A stretch of DNA of 47,828 nt from Candidatus Colinaster scatohippi (lineage in GTDB: Bacteria > Bacillota > Clostridia > Lachnospirales > Lachnospiraceae). Under the pieces are notes generated by a model. That model was not told the origin of the DNA. It made no database searches and saw only the letters and a list, made by a program, of their open reading frames with translations. A program made the position numbers and the translations under genes. The stretch covers positions 1 through 47,828 of the forward strand of contig JAGHUN010000037.1 in NCBI GenBank assembly GCA_018064805.1, written 5' to 3'. Of the stretch, positions 1 through 10,575 are shown piece after piece (the first letter of the stretch is position 1; each line of letters starts with the position of its first letter).

Positions 1-310
1 TCTGATAACACTCGGGGGGGGTCTCACTTGCTTAAACACTTTACAAACCGTTTCCATTTCCCGAATATGTATAACTGGGCGGGGGTTTGGCCTGTTTATA
101 CACTCTTCTAGCGTTTTCCCTTTGTCTGAGATGTATAAGACGGCGGGGGGCTCACTTGCTTATACACTTTTCCAACGCTTTCCCTTTGTCTGAGATGTAT
201 AAGACAGCGGGGGGTATCACTTGCTTATACACTCTAACATCGCTTTCTTTTAGCCTGATATGTATAAGGCAACGGGGGATGACCTGTTTTATACACTTTT
301 CTAACATATC
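1..310. repeat. Tandem array of ~65-bp non-coding units (about 5, degenerate at the ends, running off the window start); each has a G-run flanked by TGTATAAG / CTTATACA inverted repeats
   Basis: G-runs at ~14-21, 80-85, 145-150, 209-214, 274-278 (spacing ~65). 'ctttccctttgtctgagatgtataagac' and 'cacttgcttatacac' recur; TGTATAAG (132-139) is complementary to CTTATACA (159-166). Confidence 0.85.
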
Positions 311-341
311 CCATCACCCTGTCATCAAATACCTAATAAAA

Positions 342-373
342 AACCACACCTCTCAGCCCCGAAAAGTGTGGTT
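342..373 (-). terminator. Rho-independent terminator, minus strand, probably ending the lysA transcript
   Basis: Minus strand AACCACAC-ttttcggggctgagag-GTGTGGTT followed by TTTTTATT. Confidence 0.75.
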
Positions 374-403
374 CTATTCCATCTATCTATTTGTCCATTT
401 AAA

Positions 404-524
404 CATTCACCCAAGCATTCACCCAAGCATTCATCTAAACATTCACCCAAGCATTCATCTAAGCATTCATCTAAACATTCACCCAAGCATCAGCCCAAGC
501 CTTAATTCTAAACATTCTACTAAA
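404..524. repeat. 12-bp tandem repeat (CATTCACCCAAG / CATTCATCTAAR), about 10 units
   Basis: Consecutive 12-mers from 404: cattcacccaag x2, cattcatctaaa, cattcacccaag, cattcatctaag, cattcatctaaa, cattcacccaag, catcagcccaag, one degenerate 13-mer, cattctactaaa. Confidence 0.95.
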
Positions 525-590
525 ATAACAATTCATCCCAAAATAGATAGCCCTATTATTACCTGAAATAAGTAAACTATATATTCCCAA

Positions 591-1835
591 TTACTCATAC
601 AAAGCAAATAAATCTTCAACTGTCTCTCGACGTCTAATCTGCTTTACACTGCCATCCTTGCATACCATTACTTCCGCCGGTCTTGGGCGTGAATTATATG
701 TAGAAGCCATTGCATAACCATAAGCTCCTGTATCAAGTACACACACCAAGTCATCCTGTTTTGCTACCGGAAGCATACGATTCTTAGCAATAAGGTCACC
801 TGATTCACAGATAGGACCGGATACATTAACCTCTTCCATATCCTTACGATCAAGAACCTCACCATCTCTAATAATTTCCACATCATGATGTGAATCATAC
901 ATTGCCGGTCTGATAAGTGTATTCATACCAACATCCGTACCAACATATTTTACACCCGAATTCTGCTTAACAGCCTGTACTCTTCCAAGAATAACACTGC
1001 CTTCTGCAACACAGTATCTTCCCGGTTCAGACTTAAAAAGCGGAGCCTTTCCATAAGACTCAACGAACTCGTCAAGAATTGGCTCGAGTCTCTTCTTAAA
1101 GTCATCCATAGGGAAACCGGCCTCATCATCAAGCTTATGATATGGAATTCCATAACCACCGCCGAAATCTATAAATTCAAGATTCTCAAATCTATGAGCA
1201 ATTCTTAACAGATTAGCCACAGCATCAAGATAAGGCTGTGGATCAAGGAATCCCGAACCAATATGCTGGTTAATTCCTGCAATAGTAAGATCATACTTAG
1301 CTGCAATATCAAAAATCTTATCAATATCTTCTTCAGCAATAGCAAACTTGGTCTTCTTACCGGCTGTTACCACCTTCTCGCTATGTCCTGCGCCAACGCC
1401 CGGATTAATTCTAACAGCACATTTTCCACCCTTATTAAGCTTACCAAAACGCTCCAGCTGCTCTAAGCTATCCAGACTCACCATTATATTATGGTCAATT
1501 GCAAACTGCATTTCTTCAGCTGCAACATTATTAGAAACAAAGAAAATTTTCTCTGCAGGGAAACCTGCTCTAAGTAGCATTGTCATCTCGCCAACGCTCA
1601 TGGCATCACAATTAATTCCCTCATCAAGTGCAAGCTTAAGAATTTCAATATTTGTATTAGCCTTTACCGAATAGTTGGCTGTATATGGATACTTAGTAAT
1701 CACCTGACTAACACTATGCATATGCTCTCTGATAATTTCCTCATTATAAACATATACAGGAGTTCCATACTGTTTAGCTATTTCTTCAGGATTATTTCCC
1801 TTAAAAAAATTCACTTCATTAATATACGAATTCAT
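591..1835 (-). CDS. lysA: Diaminopimelate decarboxylase
   Basis: 414 aa; fold-type III PLP decarboxylase motifs (YSVKANTN, HIGSG, EPGRYCVAEG, CESGDL, GAYGYAMAS). Confidence 0.95.
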   Translation of the reverse strand: MNSYINEVNFFKGNNPEEIAKQYGTPVYVYNEEIIREHMHSVSQVITKYPYTANYSVKANTNIEILKLALDEGINCDAMSVGEMTMLLRAGFPAEKIFFVSNNVAAEEMQFAIDHNIMVSLDSLEQLERFGKLNKGGKCAVRINPGVGAGHSEKVVTAGKKTKFAIAEEDIDKIFDIAAKYDLTIAGINQHIGSGFLDPQPYLDAVANLLRIAHRFENLEFIDFGGGYGIPYHKLDDEAGFPMDDFKKRLEPILDEFVESYGKAPLFKSEPGRYCVAEGSVILGRVQAVKQNSGVKYVGTDVGMNTLIRPAMYDSHHDVEIIRDGEVLDRKDMEEVNVSGPICESGDLIAKNRMLPVAKQDDLVCVLDTGAYGYAMASTYNSRPRPAEVMVCKDGSVKQIRRRETVEDLFALYE

Positions 1836-1862
1836 TACTATCTTTCCTTACTATTATTAATT

Positions 1863-1892
1863 TGGACGTCATGTTGCTAAAACAGACGTCCA
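1863..1892 (-). other. Intercistronic hairpin between ddh and lysA
   Basis: Perfect 8-bp stem TGGACGTC...GACGTCCA with no obvious U-tract on the minus strand. Confidence 0.55.
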
Positions 1893-1925
1893 GTTATACT
1901 ATATCTTCTACAAATACCAACCAAA

Positions 1926-2906
1926 TTATAAGAGATGTGCTCTAAGCTCATCACCACTAAGTGGACTTAAGTATGCAGGAGCTACATCAAATACAGTCTT
2001 ACAACCTAACTGTCCCTCACTATTCATACGACATACAGCTCTTGCATAAGCAACCAATACACTTGCTGTGAATGCCGGATTAGAATCAAGCTTAAGGCTA
2101 TATTCTATAACATTATTAAATTCTCCATCCCAACCTGTCTTACCTGTTCTGAAAACAAATCCACCATGTGGAATACCACTGTGATTAGCCTGAAGTTCTT
2201 CCTCAGTAATAAAATGAACTGTTGTATCATAATCAGCAAAGTAGTTAGGCATATTCTTAATTTCTGCCTCAATCTTAGCCTTATCTGCGCCTTCCTCTGC
2301 TACAACAAAACATTCTCTTGTATGCTTCTGTCTTGTAGTAAGTTCCGGATTTTCACCATTTCTAACAGCCTCAAGCGCTGAATCAACAGGAATAGTATAC
2401 TGCTTACCATTCTTAACGCCTTCGATACGTCTTATAGCATCAGAATGTCCCTGTGATACGCCCTTTCCCCAGAAAGTATAATCATTACCAACCGGAAGAA
2501 TGCAGTTAGCATATAATCTGTTAAGGGAGAACATTCCCGGATCCCAACCACATGAAATAAGTGCTGTGTGTCCGTTTTCCTTAGCAACCTTGTCAACATT
2601 AGCAAAATGCTCAGGAATTCTTGCATGAGTATCAAAGCTATCAATCACATTGAAATACTTGGCATATTCAGGAGTCTGAACAGGAAGATCTGTTGCGCTG
2701 CCACCACAAAGAATAAGCACATCTATCTCATCCTTATGAGCCTCAATATCATTTACACTATATACCTGAACACCCTCAGTGAGAATCTTAACATCTGATG
2801 GGTTACGTCTGGTAAATACTGCCTTCAGTTCGCAGTCTGCATTCTGCTTGATTGCACATTCAATACCTTTTCCCAGATTACCATATCCTAAAATACCAAT
2901 TCTCAT
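1926..2906 (-). CDS. ddh: meso-Diaminopimelate D-dehydrogenase
   Basis: 326 aa; N-terminal Rossmann GILGYGNLGKGIE, ISCGWDPGMFSLNRLYA, QGHSDAIRRIEGV. Confidence 0.93.
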   Translation of the reverse strand: MRIGILGYGNLGKGIECAIKQNADCELKAVFTRRNPSDVKILTEGVQVYSVNDIEAHKDEIDVLILCGGSATDLPVQTPEYAKYFNVIDSFDTHARIPEHFANVDKVAKENGHTALISCGWDPGMFSLNRLYANCILPVGNDYTFWGKGVSQGHSDAIRRIEGVKNGKQYTIPVDSALEAVRNGENPELTTRQKHTRECFVVAEEGADKAKIEAEIKNMPNYFADYDTTVHFITEEELQANHSGIPHGGFVFRTGKTGWDGEFNNVIEYSLKLDSNPAFTASVLVAYARAVCRMNSEGQLGCKTVFDVAPAYLSPLSGDELRAHLL

Positions 2907-2952
2907 TACTATTCTCCTTCTGCTTTATATTTTATTTCTTTATAACAAAACA

Positions 2953-2976
2953 CCCGGAGCTAAACTCAGCTCCGGG
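2953..2976 (-). terminator. Rho-independent terminator after the mcp gene
   Basis: Minus strand CCCGGAGCT-gagttt-AGCTCCGGG followed by TGTTTTGTTAT. Confidence 0.8.
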
Positions 2977-3071
2977 GTATGCTTCTTTGCACTAACTTAT
3001 TATCTATCTATATTTTACAAATGTCAAGAAAAAATACTTTAATGCGTTAACTTGGTTAATCACCAAATTCC

Positions 3072-4820
3072 TTACATCTTAAATACTTCAACTGCTGAAG
3101 CAAGATTAACCTCAATATCACGCATTTCCTTAGTACGCTCTCTTGTATCATAGCATGCAGCTGTAACAGTCTGGCAACTTGCAGCAACCTCTTCAGCACT
3201 TGCACCAAGTTCCTCACTTATTGCACCAAGATCACTTGTAGCACCTGTGATCTGCTCCTTTATCTCATTAAGATCTATAGTCATTGATCTAATCTTATTA
3301 ATTTCTACAATACTTTCATCTACTGAAGCTGAAAGAACTACGAACTTCTCCTGAGTATCTGCAATATACTTCTGCTCACCCTCGATGATATCAGCAACTT
3401 TCTTAGCTTCAGCAACTGTCTCATTAGAGTTCTCAATTACCTGATTAACAATTTCTCTAATCTGTCCGGCACTGGCAGCACACTCATCTGCAAGTTTTCT
3501 GATTTCATCAGCAACAACAGCGAAGCCTCTTCCTGCCTCTCCTGCTCTCGCAGCTTCAATTGAAGCATTAAGAGAAAGAAGATTTGTCTGTGCAGAAATA
3601 TCTTCAATCATCTGAACACATTCGCTGATATTTGTAACGGAATCATTTGTTCCATTAATCTTTTCGTAGATATTGCTAACAGCCGCAACACTTTCCTTTG
3701 ACGAATCCAAAACTGTTGCCATATATGCACTTGCTTCAGAATTAGCCTTGCTGATTTCTTCAGATGCAGTTGAAAGTTTTTCAACATTCTCTGTAAGTGA
3801 ATCAATATTCTCACCTAACTCGACAGCCTTTGTTGCCATCTCCTGTGCTGACTGAGCAACACTCTGTGATGTATCTGCAACCTCACTGACTGCAGAGCTA
3901 ATCTGATCAATGCTATCTGTATTTGAAGCGGTCTTGCTATCAACTGCAACAACAGTCTCTTCAAGAGTGTCAACATTCTCCTTAACAGCACCGACTGCAT
4001 TTAAGAGCGAATTCTTAAGAACATTAGCAGACTCAATTATCTGAACAGTCTCAGTAATATGTGATGAAGCATCTATCTCAACATTAAGTTCACCATCAGC
4101 AAGTTTTCTTGTTGCAAGTGAAAGCTTTTTAAGCGGAGTAGAAATAATTCTTGCTATAAGAAGTGCAACTACAGCAAAAAAGATTACAAGAACAACATTA
4201 ATAGCAACACTTGTAGCAAGCATTTTATTAGTTTCAGCAACTACTTCTTTACGATCAGCAGTAATAACGAGCACAAAGGAATTATCAGCTGCAACATAAT
4301 AAGCGGCAATCTTCTGCTCTCCCTTAAATACATAATTTACAATTTCAGGCTTTATTGATTTGCCCTTCGACATCTTGGTACATACTTCCTGAATAACCTC
4401 ATTAGTAACAGGCTGTCCAATTTTTTCATCACTTGGATGCCAAAGCATAACTCCATCTGCATCTGCAACATATGCATAAGAAGAGTCAATTCCCTCTATC
4501 TTTATATCCTTACAATACTCAGTCAGGTTTGATTTAGATAATGCAAGTTCCTTCTTTTTGAATGATACCTCATTATTAAGTCCGGCACCCTGGCTCTTAG
4601 CCATAGAGAAAATGTAATTAGTCATAACCTCTGATACTTGCTTCTCAGTTCTTGACAGCAACACCGCTGTAAGCACAACAACTCCCACTAAAAGAGGAAT
4701 AAGTGCATATAAAACAAGTGTTACATACATGTTAAGCTTTGCTTTGCTCTGGCCCTTCTTTTTAACCTTAGCATTTGCCTTGCTCTTAACCTTTTTTGTT
4801 TTTACTTTTGCTTCACTCAT
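3072..4820 (-). CDS. Methyl-accepting chemotaxis protein with extracellular sensor domain
   Basis: 582 aa; Lys-rich N-terminus, two TM segments, HAMP-like region, signalling hairpin tip '[39 protein letters not shown]'. Confidence 0.97.
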   Translation of the reverse strand: MSEAKVKTKKVKSKANAKVKKKGQSKAKLNMYVTLVLYALIPLLVGVVVLTAVLLSRTEKQVSEVMTNYIFSMAKSQGAGLNNEVSFKKKELALSKSNLTEYCKDIKIEGIDSSYAYVADADGVMLWHPSDEKIGQPVTNEVIQEVCTKMSKGKSIKPEIVNYVFKGEQKIAAYYVAADNSFVLVITADRKEVVAETNKMLATSVAINVVLVIFFAVVALLIARIISTPLKKLSLATRKLADGELNVEIDASSHITETVQIIESANVLKNSLLNAVGAVKENVDTLEETVVAVDSKTASNTDSIDQISSAVSEVADTSQSVAQSAQEMATKAVELGENIDSLTENVEKLSTASEEISKANSEASAYMATVLDSSKESVAAVSNIYEKINGTNDSVTNISECVQMIEDISAQTNLLSLNASIEAARAGEAGRGFAVVADEIRKLADECAASAGQIREIVNQVIENSNETVAEAKKVADIIEGEQKYIADTQEKFVVLSASVDESIVEINKIRSMTIDLNEIKEQITGATSDLGAISEELGASAEEVAASCQTVTAACYDTRERTKEMRDIEVNLASAVEVFKM

Positions 4821-4959
4821 ATGTAAATCCTTTCATTAAATAATATACATACTAAAACATAGTAATTATCACATATTATTAAAATTCCGACTACATCCCC
4901 TGACTAATAACATAGAAATCTTAAAGTAAAACATTAAAATTTATACCTAAATTCAATTC

Positions 4960-5634
4960 TTATATATTATCAATCTGCCAATCAATAGGCTTTTCCCCTT
5001 TACTTACAAGGAACTCATTACACTTACTAAAATGTTTGCATCCAAAAAACCCTCTGTAAGCCGATAACGGACTTGGATGAACAGCCTTTAAGATAAGATG
5101 ATTAGGATTATTAAGCATAGGTATCTTGGTCTGTGCCGGAGATCCCCATAGCATATATACAACCGGTTCCTCTTTCTGATTAACAGCCTTTATTATGGCA
5201 TCAGTAAATTGTTCCCAGCCATGCCCTTTATGAGAATTAGCAGCACCTGCCCTTACAGTAAGCACTGTGTTAAGCATCAGAACCCCCTGGTCTGCCCACT
5301 TTTTAAGATATCCATTATTAGGAATAAAGCACCCCAGATCATCATTAAGTTCTTTATATATATTCTGCAAAGACGGTGGTATTTTGTGCTGAGAAACAGG
5401 AACCGAGAAAGACAAGCCATGCGCCTGATTGTACTCATGATATGGATCCTGACCCCAAATAAGAACCTTTACATTCTTCAGTGGTGTAAAATGAAAAGCA
5501 TTAAAAATTTCATCACTTGGGGGATAAATTACTTCATTTGCATATTCATTTTTAACAAATGAAAATAAGTCCTTATAATACTCTTTCTTACATTCTTCCT
5601 GCACTACCGGCAGCCAGTCATTCGTTATCTGCAT
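4960..5634 (-). CDS. ung: Uracil-DNA glycosylase, family 1
   Basis: 224 aa; VLIWGQDPYHEYNQAHGLSFSV, LLNTVLTVRAG, HPSPLSAYRGFFGCKHF. Confidence 0.96.
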   Translation of the reverse strand: MQITNDWLPVVQEECKKEYYKDLFSFVKNEYANEVIYPPSDEIFNAFHFTPLKNVKVLIWGQDPYHEYNQAHGLSFSVPVSQHKIPPSLQNIYKELNDDLGCFIPNNGYLKKWADQGVLMLNTVLTVRAGAANSHKGHGWEQFTDAIIKAVNQKEEPVVYMLWGSPAQTKIPMLNNPNHLILKAVHPSPLSAYRGFFGCKHFSKCNEFLVSKGEKPIDWQIDNI

Positions 5635-5728
5635 ACTATCACCATATGTTTCATATCGGAATCTTTAATTACCGATAAAAATTCTAGCAATTTATTCCAC
5701 TAACGTTCTATTCCACTATCCTAACAAT

Positions 5729-6907
5729 TTATTTAAAATCAAACATTCTGTAGTTAGCTGAATCCACATCGTCGTGAGCACCTATCATAAACTGAGCATA
5801 ACAAACCAGAACCGTATCGTAACCACCATCAATTATATATTGTCGCAAATCAAAGCTTTTATCATATTCACGCAGAACAAGATAATCAACTTCATTAACT
5901 GCAAGCGATAAAAAAGGAGCTGTTACAACATCATATGAGTCACCCAGCAAAAGAACTTTACCATTTGCTATATCATTATTGATACAATGATGCATATCAT
6001 ATGAATAGTGCCATCTAGGACAATTATAAACGTCTATCTCTGTGTTATAAACACTCTCATCTACAAAATCATCAAAGGTTCCCTTACGAATTCCTCCATT
6101 TTTATCTATAATATCATAGTCCGTATTATATGCCGGTTTAATGCATGTGTAGTCATCCAAACCAACATATGACTCACCAACAACTTTGCCCTGTTCACCA
6201 AGCCAACAATTCTTATATTCTGTAATTTCATAATTAGCATCGTCAAATTTAGCGAGATCAATATTATACCCACAATAGTCATTAAGCGCACCCGCCATCT
6301 TCGATGCAGCCCATTTACCACTGCTAACAGTCCAATGATGGTCTGTTCTATAAAATAGCTCCTTGGGTAAATATCCATCGTCCTTTAAAGAATCTCTAAG
6401 ATCAATATAGGTAACACCGGCTTCACCAATTCTTTCAAGATACTTATCTGTGTTGGCGTTAATATACGATTGCATGCCAAATTCTTCTGTAATGCATGAA
6501 TCATCTACATATTTTATTGGCTCATTGACATAGATCAAATTAACATCTATATCATCCAAAAAAGCTTTAAAATCAAGTGTCTGCTCATATTCATAGTCCG
6601 TAGATGTCTCAGGATATACTCCAACTATATATCCATCGCTCATTACATATACACCTTTATTTTTGTAATAATCCTGCAATCCCAATGTAGAACGAACAAA
6701 ACTGTTAGCCTCAAGAAAGCCTATTCTATTATGCACCGTTTCAATGAACTCTTTCTCAATCACATGAACCTTGGGATTACCCGATGCTATCTCTGAGAAC
6801 ACCTTTTCACCCACTAATAATGAACCGGATTTCAAGCCCATAACAATTATGAAGACAATTAATGCAATTGTAACTAATGTTTTATTAGCATAAATATTCT
6901 TTTTCAT
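5729..6907 (-). CDS. DHHW-family / AlgX-AlgJ-like SGNH-type protein associated with O-acetylation
   Basis: ORF track starts at 6982; MKKNIYANKTLV at 6907 preferred as it follows the MBOAT stop at 6918. N-terminal TM; 'YRTDHHWTVSSGKWAA', 'LLLGDSYDVV'. Confidence 0.8.
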   Translation of the reverse strand: MKKNIYANKTLVTIALIVFIIVMGLKSGSLLVGEKVFSEIASGNPKVHVIEKEFIETVHNRIGFLEANSFVRSTLGLQDYYKNKGVYVMSDGYIVGVYPETSTDYEYEQTLDFKAFLDDIDVNLIYVNEPIKYVDDSCITEEFGMQSYINANTDKYLERIGEAGVTYIDLRDSLKDDGYLPKELFYRTDHHWTVSSGKWAASKMAGALNDYCGYNIDLAKFDDANYEITEYKNCWLGEQGKVVGESYVGLDDYTCIKPAYNTDYDIIDKNGGIRKGTFDDFVDESVYNTEIDVYNCPRWHYSYDMHHCINNDIANGKVLLLGDSYDVVTAPFLSLAVNEVDYLVLREYDKSFDLRQYIIDGGYDTVLVCYAQFMIGAHDDVDSANYRMFDFK

Positions 6908-6917
6908 ATACGTCCTA

Positions 6918-8339
6918 TTAAAAATTAGCATAGGCAAACGGATTATTCTGCCCTGAAATAACAAACGACAATGCAAAAACAAACAACATCATCAAAAGCA
7001 CAGCCGAAACAATATTATACAATTTGAAGCCAATTGAATTCTTTTCACACTTTTTCTTAATAAACGGCACTACAGGAACCGACATTATTACTGCGCATAA
7101 AATAAAAATCCAATATTCACTTATAAGAAAAAGTGACCTGCTGTCTGCTATTTTATTTGGCGCACACCAAAGCATTCTCTTTATGTACTGTAATCCGCCA
7201 AAGGTTCCCTCATACCGGAATATTACCCATTCAAAATTTATAAAAAGTAAAGTCAGCAAACGATAAACCATCTTTAGCGGCTTACTGTTTATTTTTTTCG
7301 GTATACCTGTCAATCTCTCAAATGCAATTGCAACAAAATATAATAATCCCCAAATTATAAAATTCCATGCAGCGCCATGCCAAATACCTGTAAGCACCCA
7401 CACTGCCAAAAGATTAAAATATATTTTCCATTTCTTATCAGTTCTTGAACCGCCAAGAGGAATATATACATAATCTCTAAACCAGTTACTTAAAGAAATA
7501 TGCCATCTTCTCCAAAAGCCGCCAACAGACTCTGTCATATATGGATAATCAAAGTTTTCCATACACGCATAACCGAACATTCGGCTTAATCCCACTGCCA
7601 TATCTGAATATCCTGAAAAATCCACAAATAGCTGCAATGAGAAGCATATGGCACCGAGCCATGCATATAATGCAGAATATCCCGAAAAATCTGTTGCAAA
7701 AATCTCATTTACAACTTTAGCCAATATATCGGCTACCATAACCTTTTTAACAAAGCCTAATACAAACCTAAAAACACCTGATGAGAAACATTCAAATTTA
7801 GTGATGGCCTCTTCTTCCCATACACACCTCATCTCGTTATATCTGGCAATCGGTCCTGCCTGTATGTGTCCAAAGAAGCTAAGATACAGCAGATCCTTAA
7901 TAGGGTTTTCAGATAACTCAATCTTCCCGGTATATATATCAGCCAAATATGAAATCGCCTTAAAGGTAAAGAACGAAATACCAAGTGGCATGGCCAAATC
8001 CCTTATAGGGAAATTGCTTCCAATGATACCATTGATTATAGAAATACCAAAATTAGTATATTTATAATATCCTAGCACCGCTATACATAGCAGAATACCT
8101 GCAATAAGAAGTATACGTCTGACAATTACATTCTCTTCCCGGTTCATTGCTCTTCCAATTGCAACAATTAATAAAAGAGCAATTATAAACTGCAAAATAA
8201 AATCTGCGGAACATATAGCATAGAATGCAATACTTATCCCCAAAAGGACTATCTCTTTAATTTTATCATCTACCAAATAGTATATTGCCAATGTTATGGG
8301 CAAAAACCACAATAGAAATATCAAGCTGGTAATCGTCAT
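6918..8339 (-). CDS. MBOAT family membrane O-acyltransferase (AlgI-like)
   Basis: Multi-TM; FWRRWHISLSNWFRDYVYIPLGGSR, WHGAAWNFIIWGL. ATG at 8339 placed just after the stop of the upstream gene. Confidence 0.92.
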   Translation of the reverse strand: MTITSLIFLLWFLPITLAIYYLVDDKIKEIVLLGISIAFYAICSADFILQFIIALLLIVAIGRAMNREENVIVRRILLIAGILLCIAVLGYYKYTNFGISIINGIIGSNFPIRDLAMPLGISFFTFKAISYLADIYTGKIELSENPIKDLLYLSFFGHIQAGPIARYNEMRCVWEEEAITKFECFSSGVFRFVLGFVKKVMVADILAKVVNEIFATDFSGYSALYAWLGAICFSLQLFVDFSGYSDMAVGLSRMFGYACMENFDYPYMTESVGGFWRRWHISLSNWFRDYVYIPLGGSRTDKKWKIYFNLLAVWVLTGIWHGAAWNFIIWGLLYFVAIAFERLTGIPKKINSKPLKMVYRLLTLLFINFEWVIFRYEGTFGGLQYIKRMLWCAPNKIADSRSLFLISEYWIFILCAVIMSVPVVPFIKKKCEKNSIGFKLYNIVSAVLLMMLFVFALSFVISGQNNPFAYANF

Positions 8340-8340
8340 A

Positions 8341-10566
8341 TCACACACTCTCAACAATACGTTTCTTTTTTATAAAAATTGCTACTGTAATACAGGTAAG
8401 AATAGTTATTAACTCACAAATTCTCCAAAGTAAAGGTTCCTTGTAAACAACCGCCAATTTCCCTTTATACCCTGCCGGAATCTTTACCGACAACATCCCG
8501 CTTTTATCCTTACTTGTCGCAAAAGCTACCTTACTGTCTGCATCTTCTACCCTAATGTTAAGAAAAGCATAAACCGGTAATGTATAAGAAACTTCCGTCC
8601 CCGAACTGTTATCAACCTCTGCTATTCCTGCATTCAAAGCAAGATCCGCCTTATCATCACCTACACCTGCTGTTTCACCCTCTATCGAGAAATAATTATA
8701 TATATAATCCGCAGATGAATCAGATACGGAATAACTGCGATTAGCATCAATTTCACTAAAGTATCCATTGAAAAACAGGCATGTTGTAATAACACTCCCA
8801 ACAACAAATGCCACAACCGCTCCTTTATATATTTCCTTAACAGGCATCTCATTATCAACCAGTTCATTTATAGCCAGAACGAATGCCATAACAAGCAGCA
8901 ACACTGTTGCTCCAAGATGTCTGCACGAAAACTGACATTCATTTACCAGTTTGGCAATATGATTCCCAAAAACTCTGGATATATAATCCCATGGGAAATA
9001 AATTGAAGTCATAAATGCGCCAAAGCATCCCAGACCGAATACAAGCTTAAGACTACCGCTTACACGCCTTTTACTGCCAATTTTGGAATCCAAAAGCATG
9101 TAACTTACTAGTACCAGTCCACATATCGCTCCCATTCCAAGTGACATGGACATATCACCCTTCATTGTATTCGGAGATGCGCCACCAAAGCTTGGAAAAA
9201 AAGGATTAAGAAGCTGAATCAGATATGCACCTGTTTCCTGAATAGGCGCCTCTGTTTCCGCCCCAAAAGCTTTAACCCCAGGGCCAAACATTGTATGTAA
9301 AAAAGGAACAATATACCATGCCGCAAATCCAATACATATCAGAACTGCACAGGAAAGTGACTTAAATATCTCCTTCTTTATTGTTTTCTTCCAAAGAATA
9401 AGCGCTCCAAGCACCATAGGAATCATCGCAAGTTCAACTGAAAGAACATGACACATAAGTGTACAGCCAACACCTGCTGCCAGTATTACGGAATTCTTCA
9501 GATCAAATTCCTGCGTCTCATATATCATATACATCCCAAGTGCGATTAATGGTAAGAAGGCCAATGCCAGGTACTCCCCAACAGCCCCCCTGTTATAGAT
9601 ACAAATCAGTCTATATGGTGAGAATGTATAGGCAATTGAACATACAAGCCCGAGCACGGGCTTTCTTGTGATCCCTTTTCCCAAGTAATAAGAAGTAAGT
9701 ACGGTAATGATGTTACTTACAAAAATCAGAACTTTAATACATATCTCCATAGGGATCATCAGGTTATAAAGAACTGCCGGAAGATATAACATAACATCAC
9801 CATAAAAAATGGGGCCTGCATATCCAAATCCATTATACGCGTGACTATAAAGTCTGACCGGAAAATTTCCGTCTGCCAATTCCTTAGCCACAAGATCTAT
9901 TCTAATTCCGTGATACCACAAATCATGTCCCATATAATTGTAGTTAATAAGAAGTGGCACGGCAGATAAAGCCATAATCAGAATTATTCCAGCCTTATTC
10001 CAATCAAGCCATTTCCACACCTTTGTTTCCATGACAAGAGCCAAATCAACAAGCGCAAACAGCAATAATAATAAAATCAGCTTTACCCACTGCCATACCG
10101 GCCTTTCGGTTACTGTTATTCTTTCTATATCAATTCTGCTTCCCGGAAACAGCCTGACCACAACTCCACCATTCCCGCTTCCTTCAGAATATACCCTTCC
10201 ATATACATAATTTCTGGCCGGATTAAGTGACAACTCATTCTGCTTCAGTTCACTATATTCTCCATCATCAGCATACATCGAAATCTTACAAGGGGCAGCG
10301 CTATCATCGGTAACTTCTGCTTTATAATATGCTCTAAGTTCATATGCCGCACCTGAATGAATAGCAAATGAATCACCGACAACTGCTGTTTTTTCTTCAG
10401 AAATATCTGCAAACTGCTCTCCCGCAAACTCAATGACCACAGGTTCTCTCAAAGCTCGTCTGCCGCATATTAACAGTGCCACCAGTTCTATAAATATTAA
10501 AATAAAAAATATAATCTTCCCTTTAATAAAATCTCTCATACCTGACTTGTAAAAAGTCCTTTCCAC
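8341..10566 (-). CDS. Large polytopic membrane protein (YfhO / 6-pyruvoyl-tetrahydropterin-synthase-related membrane family type)
   Basis: 741 aa, >10 hydrophobic segments; 'MGHDLWYHGIRIDLVAKELADGNFPVRLY' resembles this family; abuts the MBOAT gene. Confidence 0.65.
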   Translation of the reverse strand: MERTFYKSGMRDFIKGKIIFFILIFIELVALLICGRRALREPVVIEFAGEQFADISEEKTAVVGDSFAIHSGAAYELRAYYKAEVTDDSAAPCKISMYADDGEYSELKQNELSLNPARNYVYGRVYSEGSGNGGVVVRLFPGSRIDIERITVTERPVWQWVKLILLLLLFALVDLALVMETKVWKWLDWNKAGIILIMALSAVPLLINYNYMGHDLWYHGIRIDLVAKELADGNFPVRLYSHAYNGFGYAGPIFYGDVMLYLPAVLYNLMIPMEICIKVLIFVSNIITVLTSYYLGKGITRKPVLGLVCSIAYTFSPYRLICIYNRGAVGEYLALAFLPLIALGMYMIYETQEFDLKNSVILAAGVGCTLMCHVLSVELAMIPMVLGALILWKKTIKKEIFKSLSCAVLICIGFAAWYIVPFLHTMFGPGVKAFGAETEAPIQETGAYLIQLLNPFFPSFGGASPNTMKGDMSMSLGMGAICGLVLVSYMLLDSKIGSKRRVSGSLKLVFGLGCFGAFMTSIYFPWDYISRVFGNHIAKLVNECQFSCRHLGATVLLLVMAFVLAINELVDNEMPVKEIYKGAVVAFVVGSVITTCLFFNGYFSEIDANRSYSVSDSSADYIYNYFSIEGETAGVGDDKADLALNAGIAEVDNSSGTEVSYTLPVYAFLNIRVEDADSKVAFATSKDKSGMLSVKIPAGYKGKLAVVYKEPLLWRICELITILTCITVAIFIKKKRIVESV

Positions 10567-10575
10567 AACATAAAA

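Noticed and set aside
87-566. 159-aa plus-strand ORF with NIHPSIHPSIHL repeats
   Set aside because: It runs through the 65-bp and 12-bp non-coding repeats; the peptide is a translation of the repeats and there is no convincing start signal.
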